Shown here one piece after another: positions 63,717 through 64,000 of a DNA stretch of 64,000 nt (positions are counted from its first letter, which is position 1; each line of letters begins with the position of its first letter). The stretch covers positions 62,001-126,000 of the forward strand of contig NZ_AVFK01000016.1 of assembly GCF_000936425.1 (NCBI RefSeq), written 5' to 3'. The DNA comes from Skermanella aerolata KACC 11604 (GTDB taxonomy: Bacteria > Pseudomonadota > Alphaproteobacteria > Azospirillales > Azospirillaceae). The translations under genes were made by a program, and so were the position numbers. The notes under the pieces are model-generated. The model saw nothing but the letters and a program-made list of their open reading frames with translations. It was not told the DNA's origin and did not search any database.

Positions 63717-64000
63717 ATGAAGAGACTGCTAGCCGCCGCCGTTTGTTCAGGATTCCTGATGCTTGGGGGCCTCCTGCCCGCTGCAGCGCAGGAGGCAGAA
63801 CAGAAAGTCACCCGCACCTGGGCGATGGCGGAGTTCGGCGAGCCGCTCTACGGCCCCGACATGCCGCACTGGCCCTACGCCAACCCGGACGCTCCCAAGG
63901 GCGGTTCGGTCGTGCTGGGCGCCTTCGGCAGCTTCGACAGCCTCAACACCTATATCCTGCGCGGCCAGTGGCCGGCAGGCATCAGCTTGATCTCCGACGG
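63717..64000 (+). CDS. second YejA-like solute-binding protein, cut by window edge
   Basis: Only the first 94 or so codons are present. A signal peptide (MKRLLAAAVCSGFLMLGGLL, cleavage near AAAQE) precedes TRTWAMAEFGEPLYGPD and YANPDAPKGGSVVLGAFGSF, closely parallel to the gene before it. ATG 63717 is set by the signal peptide; in-frame ATGs at 63681 and 63699 lie upstream. It is a tandem paralogue. Confidence 0.9.
   Translation, partial: MKRLLAAAVCSGFLMLGGLLPAAAQEAEQKVTRTWAMAEFGEPLYGPDMPHWPYANPDAPKGGSVVLGAFGSFDSLNTYILRGQWPAGISLISD

Noticed and set aside
61151-63817. 888-codon open frame antisense to the acidic protein and YejA-like genes
   Set aside because: It lies opposite two well-supported genes, is rich in Val/Arg/Leu/Asp as GC-rich shadow frames are, and has no recognisable domain.
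1-64000. CRISPR array
   Set aside because: No regularly spaced direct repeats and no cas genes were seen anywhere in the window.

Overview
The window is 64 kb of high-GC chromosomal DNA that looks like an alphaproteobacterium of the Rhodospirillales/Azospirillaceae type (Azospirillum or Skermanella are plausible). This is inferred from the gene families: a def-methyltransferase-fmt-truA cluster, a dnaX-ebfC-recR cluster beside the small SRP RNA, a pheA-kdsB-cytochrome c block, EutBC, HisKA_2 kinases and codon use. No 16S rRNA is present, so the genus is a guess.

Layout. 0.2-4.7 kb: thrS, a GT4 glycosyltransferase, an alpha/beta hydrolase and a small membrane protein. 4.77-7.4 kb: tRNA-Ser(GGA) followed by a decayed mobile island. 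It holds a truncated serine recombinase, a gene split by an in-frame TGA, an IS630 transposase scrap and an apparently intact MqsR/MqsA-type toxin-antitoxin pair with a palindromic operator. 7.4-13.1 kb: an arsenic operon with arsR, two unrelated arsenate reductases, acr3, an ArsO-type monooxygenase, a DUF318 permease and a CxxC thioredoxin-like protein. 13.1-19.9 kb: a signalling region with two HisKA_2-type kinases (one lacking the phospho-acceptor His), an ArsR-type repressor, a Crp/Fnr regulator and several small proteins of unknown function. tRNA-Arg(ACG) follows.

20-31 kb: gamma-glutamyltransferase, gpt, a chemoreceptor, a BKACE plus peptide-type ABC importer operon without ATPase genes, an unknown protein and an AmpG-like permease whose 3' end runs into a REP-like inverted pair. 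31-37 kb: an RHH antitoxin next to a wrecked PemK/MazF toxin, arfB, an esterase, a 5TM-PAS sensor kinase and eutBC. 37-39.2 kb: cynS, an HNH nuclease, an orphan HicB-like protein and a phage-type nuclease-domain protein. 39.3-47.8 kb: an unknown membrane protein, a Suv3-like RNA helicase, two transporters, a cytoplasmic Asp-box propeller protein with a MoaD-like partner and a divergent MarR regulator, and an FNT channel.

48-64 kb is mostly core: truA, fmt, a methyltransferase, def, rmuC, a Tat-exported carbonic-anhydrase-like protein, recR, ebfC, dnaX, SRP RNA, nudC, a second REP-like pair, pheA, kdsB, a membrane-anchored cytochrome c, hisN, a very acidic protein, and two tandem YejA-like solute-binding proteins, the second cut by the window edge.

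I did not find a clearly new defence or biosynthetic system. The most unusual items are the tRNA-Ser island, the His-less kinase, the di-glycine-ended MoaD-like protein paired with a propeller protein, and the REP-like pairs.
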